DNA from: Tetraselmis striata | Taxonomy: Eukaryota; Chlorophyta; Chlorodendrophyceae; Chlorodendrales; Chlorodendraceae | NCBI GenBank assembly: GCA_006384855.1 | Contig: VCJN01001970.1 | Coordinates: 248,001 to 312,000, forward strand | Direction: 5' to 3' | DNA length: 64,000 nucleotides | Shown here: positions 32,436 through 42,686 of the stretch, in pieces | Position numbering within the stretch: the first letter of the stretch is position 1 | Layout of the letters: every line of letters begins with the position of its first letter | Notes under the pieces: model-generated | Seen by the model: only the letters and a program-made list of their open reading frames with translations | The model's database searches: none | What the model was told of the DNA's origin: nothing | Made by a program: the position numbers and the translations under genes

Positions 32436-34200
32436 CTACGGCGGGATGGACGCGGCAGCGGCAGCAGCAGGAGCCGCAGCCTCAACAACAAGCCGCAGCT
32501 CCTTCGCTCTGGCATGGATGCTGGCGTAGTCCTCGTCACTGTACAAATGGTTTGGCAACACAGCATGATCCCCAAAGTGGGCCACATACTGCGCCGCCAA
32601 GTCGTGATTGCGTTTCTCCGCAGCATCACTGCGGGGGGTGATGTGTGGGTAGAGTGCCTCGTTGTAGGCTGCCAGGAGCGGCGTGTACTGGGTAGGGTCG
32701 TCCGCACGGCCGCGGCCATGCAGTCCCAGAAGGTGCCCCTGCCCGTACAAGCGGAAATTGCCACGCCCGTGACACTTGGGACACGGGTTACCGCTGGGCA
32801 ACTCAACTTGGGCGTCCACGGGCCCGCGGTGTGTCGTGTCCGACCCAAACATGTACCCATGGTGTCACTGTGAGATTCAGATGTGACGTAAATGTGCCCT
32901 ACTGGTGACGAACGACGACATACGGGGACGATACGGGACGGACGAGGGACGTGGATTTCATACCCAGTAGCGACGACTATCGCGCGCGACCTGTAAAGTA
33001 CTATATGAATTTCTCGTTTCCATAATTTCATCAAATTGATATGCGCACGCGGGCTCGCGTGTCGCCCGCCGACGCGGAGCACCCGGGCTAAGTACCGACG
33101 GATGTATTGTTCCATGTAGGGCCTGTCCTCCTCGGGGACACCCATGCCACGCTCCAAGTCCTCCAGGGGCTGCATCAAGTTCTTGTGGCTCATGATGAAG
33201 TCGCATCTCCCGGATCTGTCTCCGCCAGCGTCCTCTCCGTAAGGCAGTGATGCTCGTGGCCCTTTTCATGTCAACACATGGATGGCACTCAATCCCCGCC
33301 TAGGTGGGTGGGGGGGGGGGGGGGGGGGGCGCACCGGGTACCGAATGTGCTTCACGGCATCTGTGAAGCTCACTTCTGGCCCGCGGTACACCTCAGTGGG
33401 GCGGCAGTGGCACGTGCATGCAAGGATGGCCTGCAGATTTGGAGCATGCCCATCAATGTAGGTGATCTGAGCGGGGGCATCCGCCGGGGTGAACAGCAAC
33501 GCGATCACCGGCCACGACCAAAAGCCTGGTGCTAGCTCGCCGGCCTTCTCGGCACCAGCCACGAAAGTACGCCGCAATTCCAACAAGGCGGCAAACAAGG
33601 CCTTTCTGCAAGGCACACGCTCAGAATAAGCGACGCACGAGTCAGGGGTTGAAGGGGGCGGGGGGGGGGGGGGGGGGGGCACCTCATCATCTGCCCCTGC
33701 TTTTTGCCGACCCAGGTCTCAAGCGCACTCCTTGCCCAATGCGACAGCTTCCACGGGTCGACTTTGCCCTCCTTTTCCCCGTCATACGGCTTCACCTGCG
33801 TGTGGTCTGCAACGTCCCGGTCTTCCGGGGGCAGGATGACCTGTTGGTGTCAGGGGCACACACATCATGCTCAACACCATGCTCATAACCACGACGTTTG
33901 TACTCCCTTCCGCTCCGCCGCGTCCTTCGCTGAAACCAACCATGTCTTGTGCGATGTGCGACAACAAACCCACCTCTAGCAGCCTGGGAGCGTTCAGATC
34001 CGGGTATGGCGTCGGGACCTCATTAGGGAACCTTCTCAGCAAGGCATGCGCAGCGTCTTGTCCGAGAAGCCTCCACAGCTCCAGGTGTACGGGGTCATAG
34101 GTACCACCATCATGTAGCCACCGCTCGAGGTAGGCTTGCAACCTCGTCGTCGCATCTTTATCAACGAGGAGATCGGGGATTTAACAGTGTTTGACATGGC
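32436..34200 (-). pseudogene. Gene B of E2, disrupted transposon protein
   Basis: Reading leftwards, the segments are AYLERWLHDGG and LLSHIAQDMVGF (near 34120-33930), WPVIALLFTPAD (near 33490), and KNLMQPLEDLERGMG with RPYMEQYIRR (near 33150-33110). After a 229-base right-end fragment come CPKCHGRGNFRLYG and YTPLLAAYNEALYPHI (about 32800-32640). The last segment is Ala-rich at its end. The Ulp1-like domain of E3 is missing at about 33870. The C-x2-C motif could be half of a zinc site. G runs at 33307 and 33658 fall at segment boundaries. The function is unknown. Confidence 0.5.
32866..33094 (-). repeat. Solo right-end fragment of the CACTA family inside gene B
   Basis: On the minus strand it runs from GTACTTAGCCCGGGTGCTCC to the terminal CTCACAGTG, the last 229 bases of the element family, embedded in coding sequence of E2. 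No left end or target duplication accompanies it. E1 lacks it, though E1 is deleted around the same point. Confidence 0.7.
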
Positions 34201-34671
34201 GGCAGGTTTAATGGGGGGGGGGGGGGGGTGCCCACGCACGGGGATTTGCGGCGCTGGGTGGAGCGACGGACACTCACCCGCTCCGCCCCTACATGTCGTG
34301 CACGTCTTCGTGCACATCGGTGCACACCGCCGCACACCGCCGCACAACGCTGCGCACATCCGCGCACATTCGTCGCGCACATATACGCGCGCCCTACCGC
34401 ATATATTATCCCGGATTCACTCGGTGAAACCGCGTATTCATTACGCCGTGCTACTTCAACAATAAACATTGCGATATTACGCCGACACAATGCCGCACCG
34501 ACTAGCTCTTGACAATACGTGCATATAAATAGTAGTGGCGCGCTGCTCCTCGCCTCCGCTGTGTCGTTGACTGCTGCGGAAGGCGGGTCGACTGGGTGCT
34601 AGTTTCTCCACCTCGGCCGCCCCCCTTCCCCCCCCCCCCCCCCCCCCCCCCTTCACCGCTCACAGCGCCAT

Positions 34672-35226
34672 GGCAGACCTCGTCTCCCGGGCAAAAGTGG
34701 GCGGCGAGCCTTGTTGTCTCGCGTGTCCGCGCCGCCGGCATCGAGGAGGACGAGAAAGACATGAGGAAACGCGTGAAAGGTGGGTGCGCAACAAAACACT
34801 CCACCCTCCACATTAGCACGGACCCACTCGTGGCTAATTTGTGCCGCGCGTAGGCTCGTCCGGGGCCGCCGTATGGCCCACCTCAACGCCAAGGCTTCCA
34901 CAATGCCAGCGGCGCAACTCGTGGTGGCCGAGGAGGCCGCATCCTCAGCCGCTTAAAGGCGAAACGATTGTGGCTTGTTGTGGGCGTCTGGGCACAGGGG
35001 GCGTCCCGACGCCAAGGTAAGGAAGTTCATGGCGGCGTCGTCGACGGCACAGCCTCCCGGGGTGGTGAAGACACTGACGGATGACAAGAAGCGGAAGAGG
35101 CCAGTGAAGAAGCGCCGAGGTAAGAAACTGACGGTCGCGGAGTCGGAGGCGGAGGCGGAGGCGGAGGCAGCGAGATCGTCGAAGCGGAGGGTCCCCCAGG
35201 CACGCAAGAACAAGAACAAGCAGTAG
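34672..35226 (+). pseudogene. Gene A of E2, internally deleted
   Basis: It starts MADLVSRAK like the E3 copy, then jumps past about 150 residues to a segment near GIEEDEKDMRKRV (frame shifted). A probable intron lies at about 34780-34853. The 3' exon ends KKRKRPVKKRRGKKL and KNKNKQ. C/G-rich homopolymers flank both ends (34629-34651 and 35289-35365). Confidence 0.45.
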
Positions 35227-35331
35227 CCCCCGCCCCCTTACCCCCCTCCCCTCACTCCTCCGGCGGGAGCGGCGGCGGGCGAGGGCGGCGGGGGGGGGGG
35301 GGGGGGGGGGGCGGCGGGCGTGGTCCCCCCG

Positions 35332-35365
<34 letters not shown>

Positions 35366-35435
35366 CCCCCCGCCACATGCCCTGACGGCAGCTGTCGAAT
35401 ATTGTAATTTAAACATTCTTCGGCAAACCGCTGCC

Positions 35436-35955
35436 TGCCCCCCCCTCCCCCTCGCAAATATTTATGTAACGTGAGCACTCTTTGGCAAAACATGGCAGCC
35501 AAACCGCCCGTCTGATAACCTTTGATCGGACGGATGGCAGGCCCGTTCAGCAGTAATAGCTATAATGTACACAAAATTCCCCACTGTTACCAAATACGTA
35601 CGGCTGCGATTCGCGCTCCCATGTACTACTAGTCGTAGTTATCCACAGGACGATTCGTCATTGCGCCCGGGTTCGTACAAGGTACCCGTACCGGCTTAAT
35701 AAATATATCGCGTACTACCCGGTACTGCACGGACAACCTCGTACCTTATACGTCAGTGCCATGTAACGCGTCACCGTGCTAGTACGACTACCACAATGAT
35801 TACAAAAAGGATTTATCGCCCGCCGGCAATAACGCCGGATGTACTCGCACGTAACTGGATGGACATGCCGCCACCAGCAGCAGCCTTCACGGATAAATAA
35901 TAGTCGCTAGTAGTAGTGCTTCGTCACCCGTATGTCACATCTCATTCTCACAATG
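35436..35955 (-). repeat. Left terminal and subterminal region of E2
   Basis: It is the reverse complement of the E1 and E3 left regions, ending at 35955 followed by the CGG target duplication. Confidence 0.75.
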
Positions 35956-36717
35956 CGGCCTCCTCGGCCACAACGAGTTGCGCCGCTGGCACTGTGGAAG
36001 CTTTGGCGTTAAGGTGGGCCTTACGGCGCTCCCGGACGATCCTGCGCGCGGCACAAGTGAGCCACGAGTGTGGGTGCGTGCTTATGTGGAGGGTGGAATG
36101 CTTTGTTGCGTGCTTTGTTGCGTGCTTGTCACGCGTTTCCTCATGTCTTTCTCGTCCTCCTCGATGCCGGCGGCGCGGACACGCGAGACAACAAGGCCCG
36201 CCGCCCACTCAGGGGCAACAACCTCGCCCAACGCACCTTGCACTGGCAAGTACACGTCGTCATCATCTTGTGGCCATACGGCCTGGATCTCTGCACGCAT
36301 GACAGTGATGGTGTCGGTGCTAGCGCGCGACCTTGTTGAGGAGGACGAGGCAGCCCCAGCAGCGCTGGAGGGGTCCGTGATGCCGGTGCGATCTGCGGGC
36401 GTGACATAGAAGGCCAGCACCCCCTCTGGCAGCGTGTACTGCGCGGCCTCGAGTTGTTGTCGCAGCGCCCCCCCCCCCCCCCCCCCGCCGGATTGGTTCC
36501 TGAGCCGGGCTGCAAACTCATGCATAGGTGCGCCCTAGGAACCCTTCCTGGCGTCGTCTTCTGAGGGGTAGACCCGCAAATCGGCTGGTCGCGACTTTGC
36601 CGCGCGGGCAACCATGGTCTCCACGGACTGCGCCGCGAACACCAGGCATAAGGGCACCTCTGCACGGGTTTTCTTTGTGATGACGATGGCTTTTGCCCGG
36701 GAGACGAGGTCTGCCAT
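35956..36717 (-). pseudogene. Gene A of E3, 5' part
   Basis: From ATG at 36717 it reads MADLVSRAKAIVITKKT and PLCLVFAAQSVETMVARA, with a frame break or intron near 36535. A second segment follows (LRQQLEAAQYTLPEGV, then VPTG-free acidic WPQDDDDVYLPV), ending in GIEEDEKDMRKRV near 36140. A probable short intron and the exon ARRIVRERRKAHL are then cut by E2 at 35958. The protein is charged and Ala-rich with no recognised domain. It points toward the left end of the element, opposite to gene B. Confidence 0.45.
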
Positions 36718-37139
36718 GGCGCTGTGAGCGGTGAAGGGGGGGGGGGGGGGGGAGTGGAGAAACAAACACCAAGTCGACGACCGCCCGCGCTTCCAGAGCA
36801 GTCAACGACACGGCGGGGTCGAAGAGCAGCGCGCCTCTACTATTTATAGGCACGTATTGTGAAGGGCTAATCGGTGCGGCATTGTGTCGGCGTAATATCG
36901 CAATGTTTATTGCTGAAGTAGCATGGCGTAATGAACACGTGGTCTCGCTGAGTTAATCCGGGATAATATATGCGGCATGGCGCGCGTATATGTGCGCGAC
37001 GAATGTGCGCGGATGTGCAGCAGCGTAGTGCGGCGGTGTGCACGAGGATGTGCACCAATGTGCACGAAGATGTGCACGACATGTAGGGGCGGCGCGGGTG
37101 AGTGTGCGCCGCAAATCCCCGTGCGTGGCACCCAGCCCC

Positions 37140-38655
37140 ACCCCCCCCCTTTAAACCTGCTGCCCTGTCAAACAATGATGAATCCCCCGAGCTCCTCGCT
37201 GAGGAAGATGCGACGACGAGGTTGCAAGCCTACCTCGAGCGGTGGCTACAGCTAATGGTACCTCTGATCCCGTACTACACCTGAAGCTGTGGGGGCTTCT
37301 CGGACACGACGCCGCGCAGGACTTGCTGAGGAAGTTCCCTAATGCGGTCCCGCATCTGAACGCTCCCGGGCTGCTAGAGGTGGGTTTGTTGTCGCACATC
37401 GCACAAGACCTAGTTGGTTTCAGCGAAGGACGCAGCGGAGCGGAAGGGAGTACAAACGTCGTGGTTCTGAGCATGGTGCCCTATCTGCGCAGCAAGCTGT
37501 TGGGAGTGGGCGATAGCATTGGGCAGTGGGAGATGGACGTGCGAGCACAACAGGCAGCCTTCCGGCGGGCCCATTGCTATCATGACCCTCCCCCGGCGGC
37601 CCAGCCCATATCGGACGTGCGCACCTTCGTGATTTCGGTCTGTGTCGCCATTCACTTCACTGCCTTGGTGGTGGACGCGGAGGTTTTGGAGCCCCTAGTC
37701 TTCGACTCGATGAGGAAAGCAACCAACTCGCAGCACACACTGATCCTGTCCATGTTGAGTGAGTTCGTGACCCGGATGATGATGAAGTCGTCTGCTCCGG
37801 AGGTGCGTGTCGGCTTGTGCTGGGAGAACGTGAACCGCCGCCTAGACGTAGCGGGCGCGAAGGCTCGCACTATCCCCGTGGCGGAGGAGCAGCTACATGA
37901 TGACATTTGGACCTGCGGGTGGCGGGTGCTGTTCTTCATCTACTGCTTGCTGAAGTTGGAGCCCAAGGAAGTGCGTCGCTTTGAACTGTTGAGCGCGGGG
38001 ACGTGCAGGGAATTCAGCACGAAAGCCCTGGAAAGCTTTCGCAACAACGTTGTGCAACAACGGAGTGCCCATGACGGCGTCATCGAGGCTCCTACTGACA
38101 CGGACATGGGCACCAAGGTCCTAGGTCGTGGCAGTGGTGGTGCTATCTGCAACCTGATCGAGAAGAAAAACCTACGACGCCTTCTGTGGGTAATGATACA
38201 GGTAGGTCTAACAAAGGAGGAGCAGCTGGAGTCGACGCCCATCATGAAAAGAAAGCTATCAGCCTTCGCATCCGACCCCCATCTCGCGAAAGTAATCCGA
38301 TCATTTGTGCTTGGCTTTCAAGAACTATCGAGACCAATAAAGTACGTGCCATACTAATACACCCTCATGATATGCATATCGAGTGGTATGATACCGTTCT
38401 CATCGAACTTCTCCCGACTGCAGGCTCCCAAAGAACAAGACCATGCTGAAGCATCTATCCGGTCTAAAAGTGCAAGGTTCGAAGACTAAGACCCACGAAT
38501 TCAACGACCCTCTGCAGATCGCTGCGGTGGAAGCGTGGCAGGAGTTCTTGGCCCAAACAGGGCGCAAGAGGGCGACCGTTATTCCCAAAGGATACAAGCG
38601 GCTGGGCAATTGCGATGATATCATGTACATGTTTATGAGCGGCAAGTTCCATTGA
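37140..38655 (+). CDS. Gene B of E3, Ulp1-like (C48) cysteine protease region
   Basis: The N-terminal part matches gene B of E1/E2 (LLSHIAQDLVGFSEGR near 37400), with one frameshift near 37250. The long open frame from 37242 then continues through FVISVCVAIHFTALVVD (about 37630-37675), VFDSM (37700) and WTCGWRVLFFIYCLL (about 37907-37950). The order His, Asp, Cys, with Cys-Gly in the last motif, is that of Ulp1/SENP deSUMOylating proteases, which several DNA transposons carry. A GTACGTGCC donor follows at 38340, and an acceptor CTGCAG precedes the next exon (38424-38655), which has GYKRLGNCDDIMYMFM. The protease identity rests on motif spacing only. Confidence 0.5.
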
Positions 38656-38709
38656 TATTGTGCCTTTTCGCCAGTGCGATTGCTTTCGGTGGAATGTAGG
38701 TGACCCTGG

Positions 38710-39327
38710 TTCGCGTGATGACCCCAAGAAGAGTTCCGAGATGCCATGGACGAGATCACAAAGAATGCTCCCGGGGACATCTCACTCGTGGTCGCATACA
38801 CGAAGTACGGAGCGGCAAAACCGCCTTCGGGAAAGCAAGCGACTGTTGCGGAAGCACGAGCCCTCGATTTTGATAGAGACCCGTGGAGGAAAAGTGAGTT
38901 CGCCGCCATGCTGGAGTTGGCAGAGTCGAGCGGGGACGGATTCTCGACACCGGTGGTATGGTTTTTATCAGACCAACAGTTTGTAACCGCCAGCTCTGTG
39001 TTGCATCACGCGTGTTGGAGGTTCAAGGCAATATACTGGAGCAAGGGCCCCTCTCAGCCAGGAATTGGAAATAGGTGGATCCACCAGGGGGGGCACATGT
39101 GGTTCTGCTGGCGCGAGAAGGCCGGCGACTCGACACCCGCGATATTCATCAAGCCCGAGACCAAAGACCCGCAACGATATTTCACCAATTTCATCCACGC
39201 GCTTGTGCCGGGAAGGCTGCAGTTTCTCCACAATGGGGCGCCTCTGAACAAGTACCAAAAACCAGTGTCTGTCATGAGAAGAATTCTGGACTGGGCTCCT
39301 GCGCGCGGCACAATTGTGGGAAGTTCC
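38710..39327 (+). CDS. Methyltransferase-like exon of E3 (possible N6-adenine type), truncated
   Basis: The frame from about 38725 (EEFRDAMDEITKN) reads through ISLVVAYTKYG, FSTPVVWFLSDQQF and ACWRFKAIYWSKG. It ends LNKYQKPVSVMRRIL-DWAPARGTIVGS. The last part resembles the C-terminal KP...L..IL...P.G..V segment of beta-class N6/N4 DNA methyltransferases, and YWSKG resembles their W-x-K strand. The expected DPPY-type motif IV is not seen (AYTKYG at its place). Homology ends at 39330, where an inverted gene E fragment begins. It may be an exon of gene B or a separate gene. Function is uncertain; the enzyme is probably incomplete. Confidence 0.35.
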
Positions 39328-39329
39328 AA

Positions 39330-39454
39330 TCGCCAAGAAGTTCCGGGGAGTATGGCACTACGGCGTGATAACCAGCGTCGTTACCGAGTGGGTGTTGGAG
39401 ATATACGGCGGGGCGACCCAGTGGCGCGCTGTTTTCGAGGACGGTGACATTGTA
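39330..39454 (+). pseudogene. Inverted gene E fragment in E3
   Basis: These 125 bases match the Tudor-like coding part of gene E (FRGVWHYGVIT to VFEDGD) but lie on the strand opposite to its normal orientation relative to the right end. They show that E3 suffered an inversion/deletion that removed genes D and E. Confidence 0.7.
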
Positions 39455-39996
39455 GAGTTGGGGTGGATGTAGCCCACCACCGGCAGGCAGCACAGATGCG
39501 AGTGCGCGGCTGTCCGCGCTTGGTTCAGCGGTGAGCGGCAGTGACCGCCAGGCGACCCCGTACTTCATGCGCGTGCTGTGGCGTTACACAATCATCAGTT
39601 GTTAGGGCGGATGCATTTAAAACGCGCACCTAAGAACACCACCTACCGCCTACCACCTACCGTACCACCTACATCCGCCCACACCTCCGCCCGTCGTGCC
39701 GCACATCGCCGCACACCGCGGGGTCAGCGATGTGCAGCGATGTGCAGCGAGTACGTGCAGCCGCCTGTACTTAGCCCGGTTACTCCGTGTCGGCGCGCGA
39801 CACGCGAGCCCGCGTGGGCATATCAATTTGATGAAATTATCGAAACGAGAATTTCATATAGTACTTTACAGGTCGCGCGCGATAGTCGTCGCTACTCGGT
39901 GTGAAATCCACGTCCCTCGTCCGTCCCATATCGTCCCCGTATGTCGTCGTTCGTCACCAGTAGGGCACACTTGCGTCACATCTGAATCTCACAGTG
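39455..39996 (+). repeat. Right terminal region of E3
   Basis: It is colinear with the E1 right end, with one copy of the subterminal unit. A stretch of CACCTAC/CCGCAC short repeats (39640-39725) is peculiar to this copy. The terminal inverted repeat ends at 39996. Confidence 0.75.
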
Positions 39997-41098
39997 CAGG
40001 AACCGACGCATCTCGCGCGAAGGTAACGAGTGCGCCGACTCGACAGGCAACGGGCCTGACGAGGAGGCCCCGTCATGCGCAGACACCGGCCCGAGGGGCT
40101 CGGCCGCGCTCTCATGAGTTAACTCGCTCAATAGGGCAGGGCAACAGCCATAGTCTCGGGAATGGGGAACAATACAGCCAGTAAGACAGATTGTCGATTG
40201 TTTTCAATTCGACATCAAATATCAGGCTGGCCCCAAACCGTCGTTAACCGGCAAGGCGGTGCGAGTTCAGCTAGGTAATTCCCTTAGCTGCCTTCTGGCA
40301 ACCATTATCTGGTGCCACTGTGGTGCCTTACTCGTCGACGAGGATTTCTTGACGGAGTTGCCCGTTCGGTGACATCTATCGCATATACCGTCATATTCGG
40401 TCATTTGCTGAGGGTTCGTGGCAGTGCTGGGATGCGTTGCGGCGTAGGGTAGCGTACGGCCGGGGGGGGGGGGGGGGGTGAAATGACGTCCATTGGCGAT
40501 GCGTGGATGATGTCCGTGGCTAGGGCGCGGGTCGTGGGTTTGGCCAGCTCGGCCCGGATTCCACGGGCCACCGGGCGGTGTCGATATGCACTTCGATGGT
40601 TAGCGGCGGCGGCGGCAGTGATAGGATGGCCATTCACGATGGCAAAGGGGGAGGGCGGTCATACGCTGTGGAAGCGCGGCGAGGACCTTTTACCACAGCT
40701 CGAACGAAACCAATGTAAGCTTTAGGCGAGTATAGGGTTTAGCGTAGGCAAGGAAAAGGTTTGCATCGAAGGAATTGTTACAGTGTACCGAGACGTACAC
40801 GGATTTATACAGCTATTGGCATGCCAGTCGGTTGCAAGCATGTGCTAGGCTTGAAGATGCGATCTAGCCTTGAAGGCATCGGGGATTGTTGCAGACAGCC
40901 TCGGGCATTGGTAGAAGCATGCGAGCGTAATGTGGCCGTACGTCGGTAAGACATGTAACATGTACGGTCGCATGCGGGCACTGAGCCGATGAGTAGTACA
41001 TGTATGAGTATATATAGATACACGAGCATACATGTGTTTACGAGTATGATGGGTGTGAGTATGAGTATGCAGGTAGGGTTATAGTGGTATCCCTAACA
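39997..41098 (-). repeat. R1 copy b, probable LTR
   Basis: It matches 304-1414 throughout, with a shorter GGC array. On the minus strand it starts TGTTAGGGATACC at 41098, preceded by a purine-rich AAGGCGGGGCGGGCG that would suit a polypurine tract. It is truncated at 39997 by E3. Confidence 0.55.
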
Positions 41099-41999
41099 CG
41101 AACGCCCGCCCCGCCTTAAATTAAGTGCCGGGCTCCTGTCTCCTCGCGCTCGCCGCCCTCGCCCGTTCTCACGGGACGGCTGAGGGTTTCCCGGGTGTTC
41201 CGAACGGGTCGGCCGCAGGGCGCCGCCGAACACTCCGCTGTACTAGGCCGGGATTCGAGTTATTCACAAGTGGAACACATACGGGTGGGGAGTACGCCTG
41301 ATCTTCTGCATGTCGGTCGCGGGCCGTACCGAGGTACGAGAGCACGATTCTATTTCGAACTGCCCTCGCGAGTAGGCTGCCCCCGTCCGAGTCGTACAGA
41401 CCCCCCTCCCCACCCGTAGGCGGATCTCGGAGGGGCCGACGCAAGGCCGAGGTTGTACAAGAATTATTTTTAGCAGCCCCCCGTACATGGTTGCTGCCCG
41501 GCGCGCGGCGCCAACAGGCGCTACCAAGACTACGTGTATTATTCAAAAAGCCGTAGGGCTCCCGGGTCGTCGCAGGATCCAAGGACCCGCCACAACCGGC
41601 CACTTCGCTCAGCCCCCTGCCGCACCCAGCCGGGTATGGGTCTTAGGGGTTACCAACGCCCACCACGTGGAGGTGGGGGTGGTGCCGCCGGGACTGCGGC
41701 ACCCAAGATCCTCCGCTCATGGTGGGCCGATGCTTGGCGGCGGGCGCCACAAAACTGCGAGAGTCTGCCGGCGTAGCTCTGGAGCGTTTGAGCGGAGAGG
41801 GAGTTGGAGAGGAGGTCGAGGGTCCGTTGTCCTAGCCCGTTTGAACCGAACGCCTCATGTAAGCGAGACCGGAGTGAGGCAGCCCAAGGGGCGACGGCCT
41901 CTTGCTCGTCAATTATCTAAGTACGGCGCTTGGCCGACGGAGTAACATGGGGGCGGTTTATCTAAGCAACATATTCAGCGGCAGCGGTTAGGTTTTTAG
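41099..41999. other. GC-rich stretch without a recognised gene
   Basis: Several overlapping frames are open for 80-150 codons on both strands, as expected of GC-rich DNA, but none shows a domain or a preferred frame. If R1b is a 3' LTR, this would be internal retroelement sequence on the minus strand. Confidence 0.35.
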
Positions 42000-42345
42000 C
42001 AGGGTTGGGCTGGAGTATCTACTGCACTGCAATCTGCAAAAACTGATGCCTGCAGTAAAGCCACTGCACTGCAGCCTGCAGTACTTCCAGAAAAGGGGCT
42101 GGAGTACAGTTACCCAAAGTGCCCCTAATATATGCCCTTCACTGTCCCGCCCTTCCATATAATCAGCAGTTTCAGTGCTACTGCAGCATGCACTGCAGCA
42201 TGCCTACATCATGCAACACTGCAGCATGTTGACCGCAGCCTGCATTGCAACCTGCATTGCAGCCTGCCTGCAGCCTGCAGTATTGCAGCATGTAGGACTG
42301 CAATGCAGCCTGTAGTACTGGAAAGTGGACTGCAGCCCAACCCTA
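42000..42345. repeat. CTGCAG-rich degenerate repeat
   Basis: ACTGCAGCATG and GCAGCCTGCAG motifs recur irregularly about every 8-20 bases throughout this interval. The pattern resembles a degenerate short satellite. It is non-coding. Confidence 0.6.
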
Positions 42346-42686
42346 GTTTCTAGTGGTAGTGGGCCGGTAGTTGTTGGACGGGTTTGCAACAGCATCGGTA
42401 CGGGTTTGCGGGGCCAAGAGGGCTGCCCCGCGCGTCCTTCGCGCTCGTGGCGCATGTCACGCGCGTTACGTGCACGCGCAAAGATTGGTCGTTGCAAATC
42501 AGTTGTAACACGCAGTCCGACAACCGACGGACGCAGCGATATGGTTCGAGAGGCGGATTGTTGAGCCGCCATGTGCATGTGGGCGGATGGTTGAGCCGCA
42601 CTCGGCTGTAGTTGAAAGAAGCGCCGCACCGAGGAAGGCCTAAATGAAGTTTGTAAGGTGTGTGTGGGGGGGGGGGGGGGGGGGGG

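Larger units (their letters stand above)
27335..35955 (-). mobile_element. CACTA/EnSpm-like transposon E2, nested in E3
   Basis: On the minus strand E2 begins with CATTGTGAGAATGAGATG at 35955 (E1 and E3 begin CACTG) and ends with ATCTGAATCTCACAGTG at 27335. CGG flanks both sides (27332-27334 and 35956-35958). The element is 8,621 bp and colinear with E1: gene A (antisense), gene B, two foldback repeats, a small antisense ORF, gene D and antisense gene E. It also contains an extra right-end fragment (32866-33094) inside gene B. Frameshifts in genes B and E indicate decay. Confidence 0.8.
26282..39996 (+). mobile_element. CACTA/EnSpm-like transposon E3, interrupted by E2
   Basis: The left end CACTGTGAGAATGAGATG is at 26282 and the right end CATCTGAATCTCACAGTG finishes at 39996. 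Removing nested E2 and one CGG duplication leaves about 5.1 kb with antisense gene A, sense gene B including an Ulp1-like protease, a methyltransferase-like exon, and an inverted scrap of gene E. Genes D and E are otherwise missing. The flanking triplets are CAT and CAG, not identical. The flanks are unrelated, so rearrangement after insertion, or a chimeric element, is possible. Confidence 0.65.

Noticed and set aside
35278-35366. Separate gene in the G-run/C-run cluster
   Set aside because: Only homopolymers and GC-rich filler between gene A and the E2 left end.
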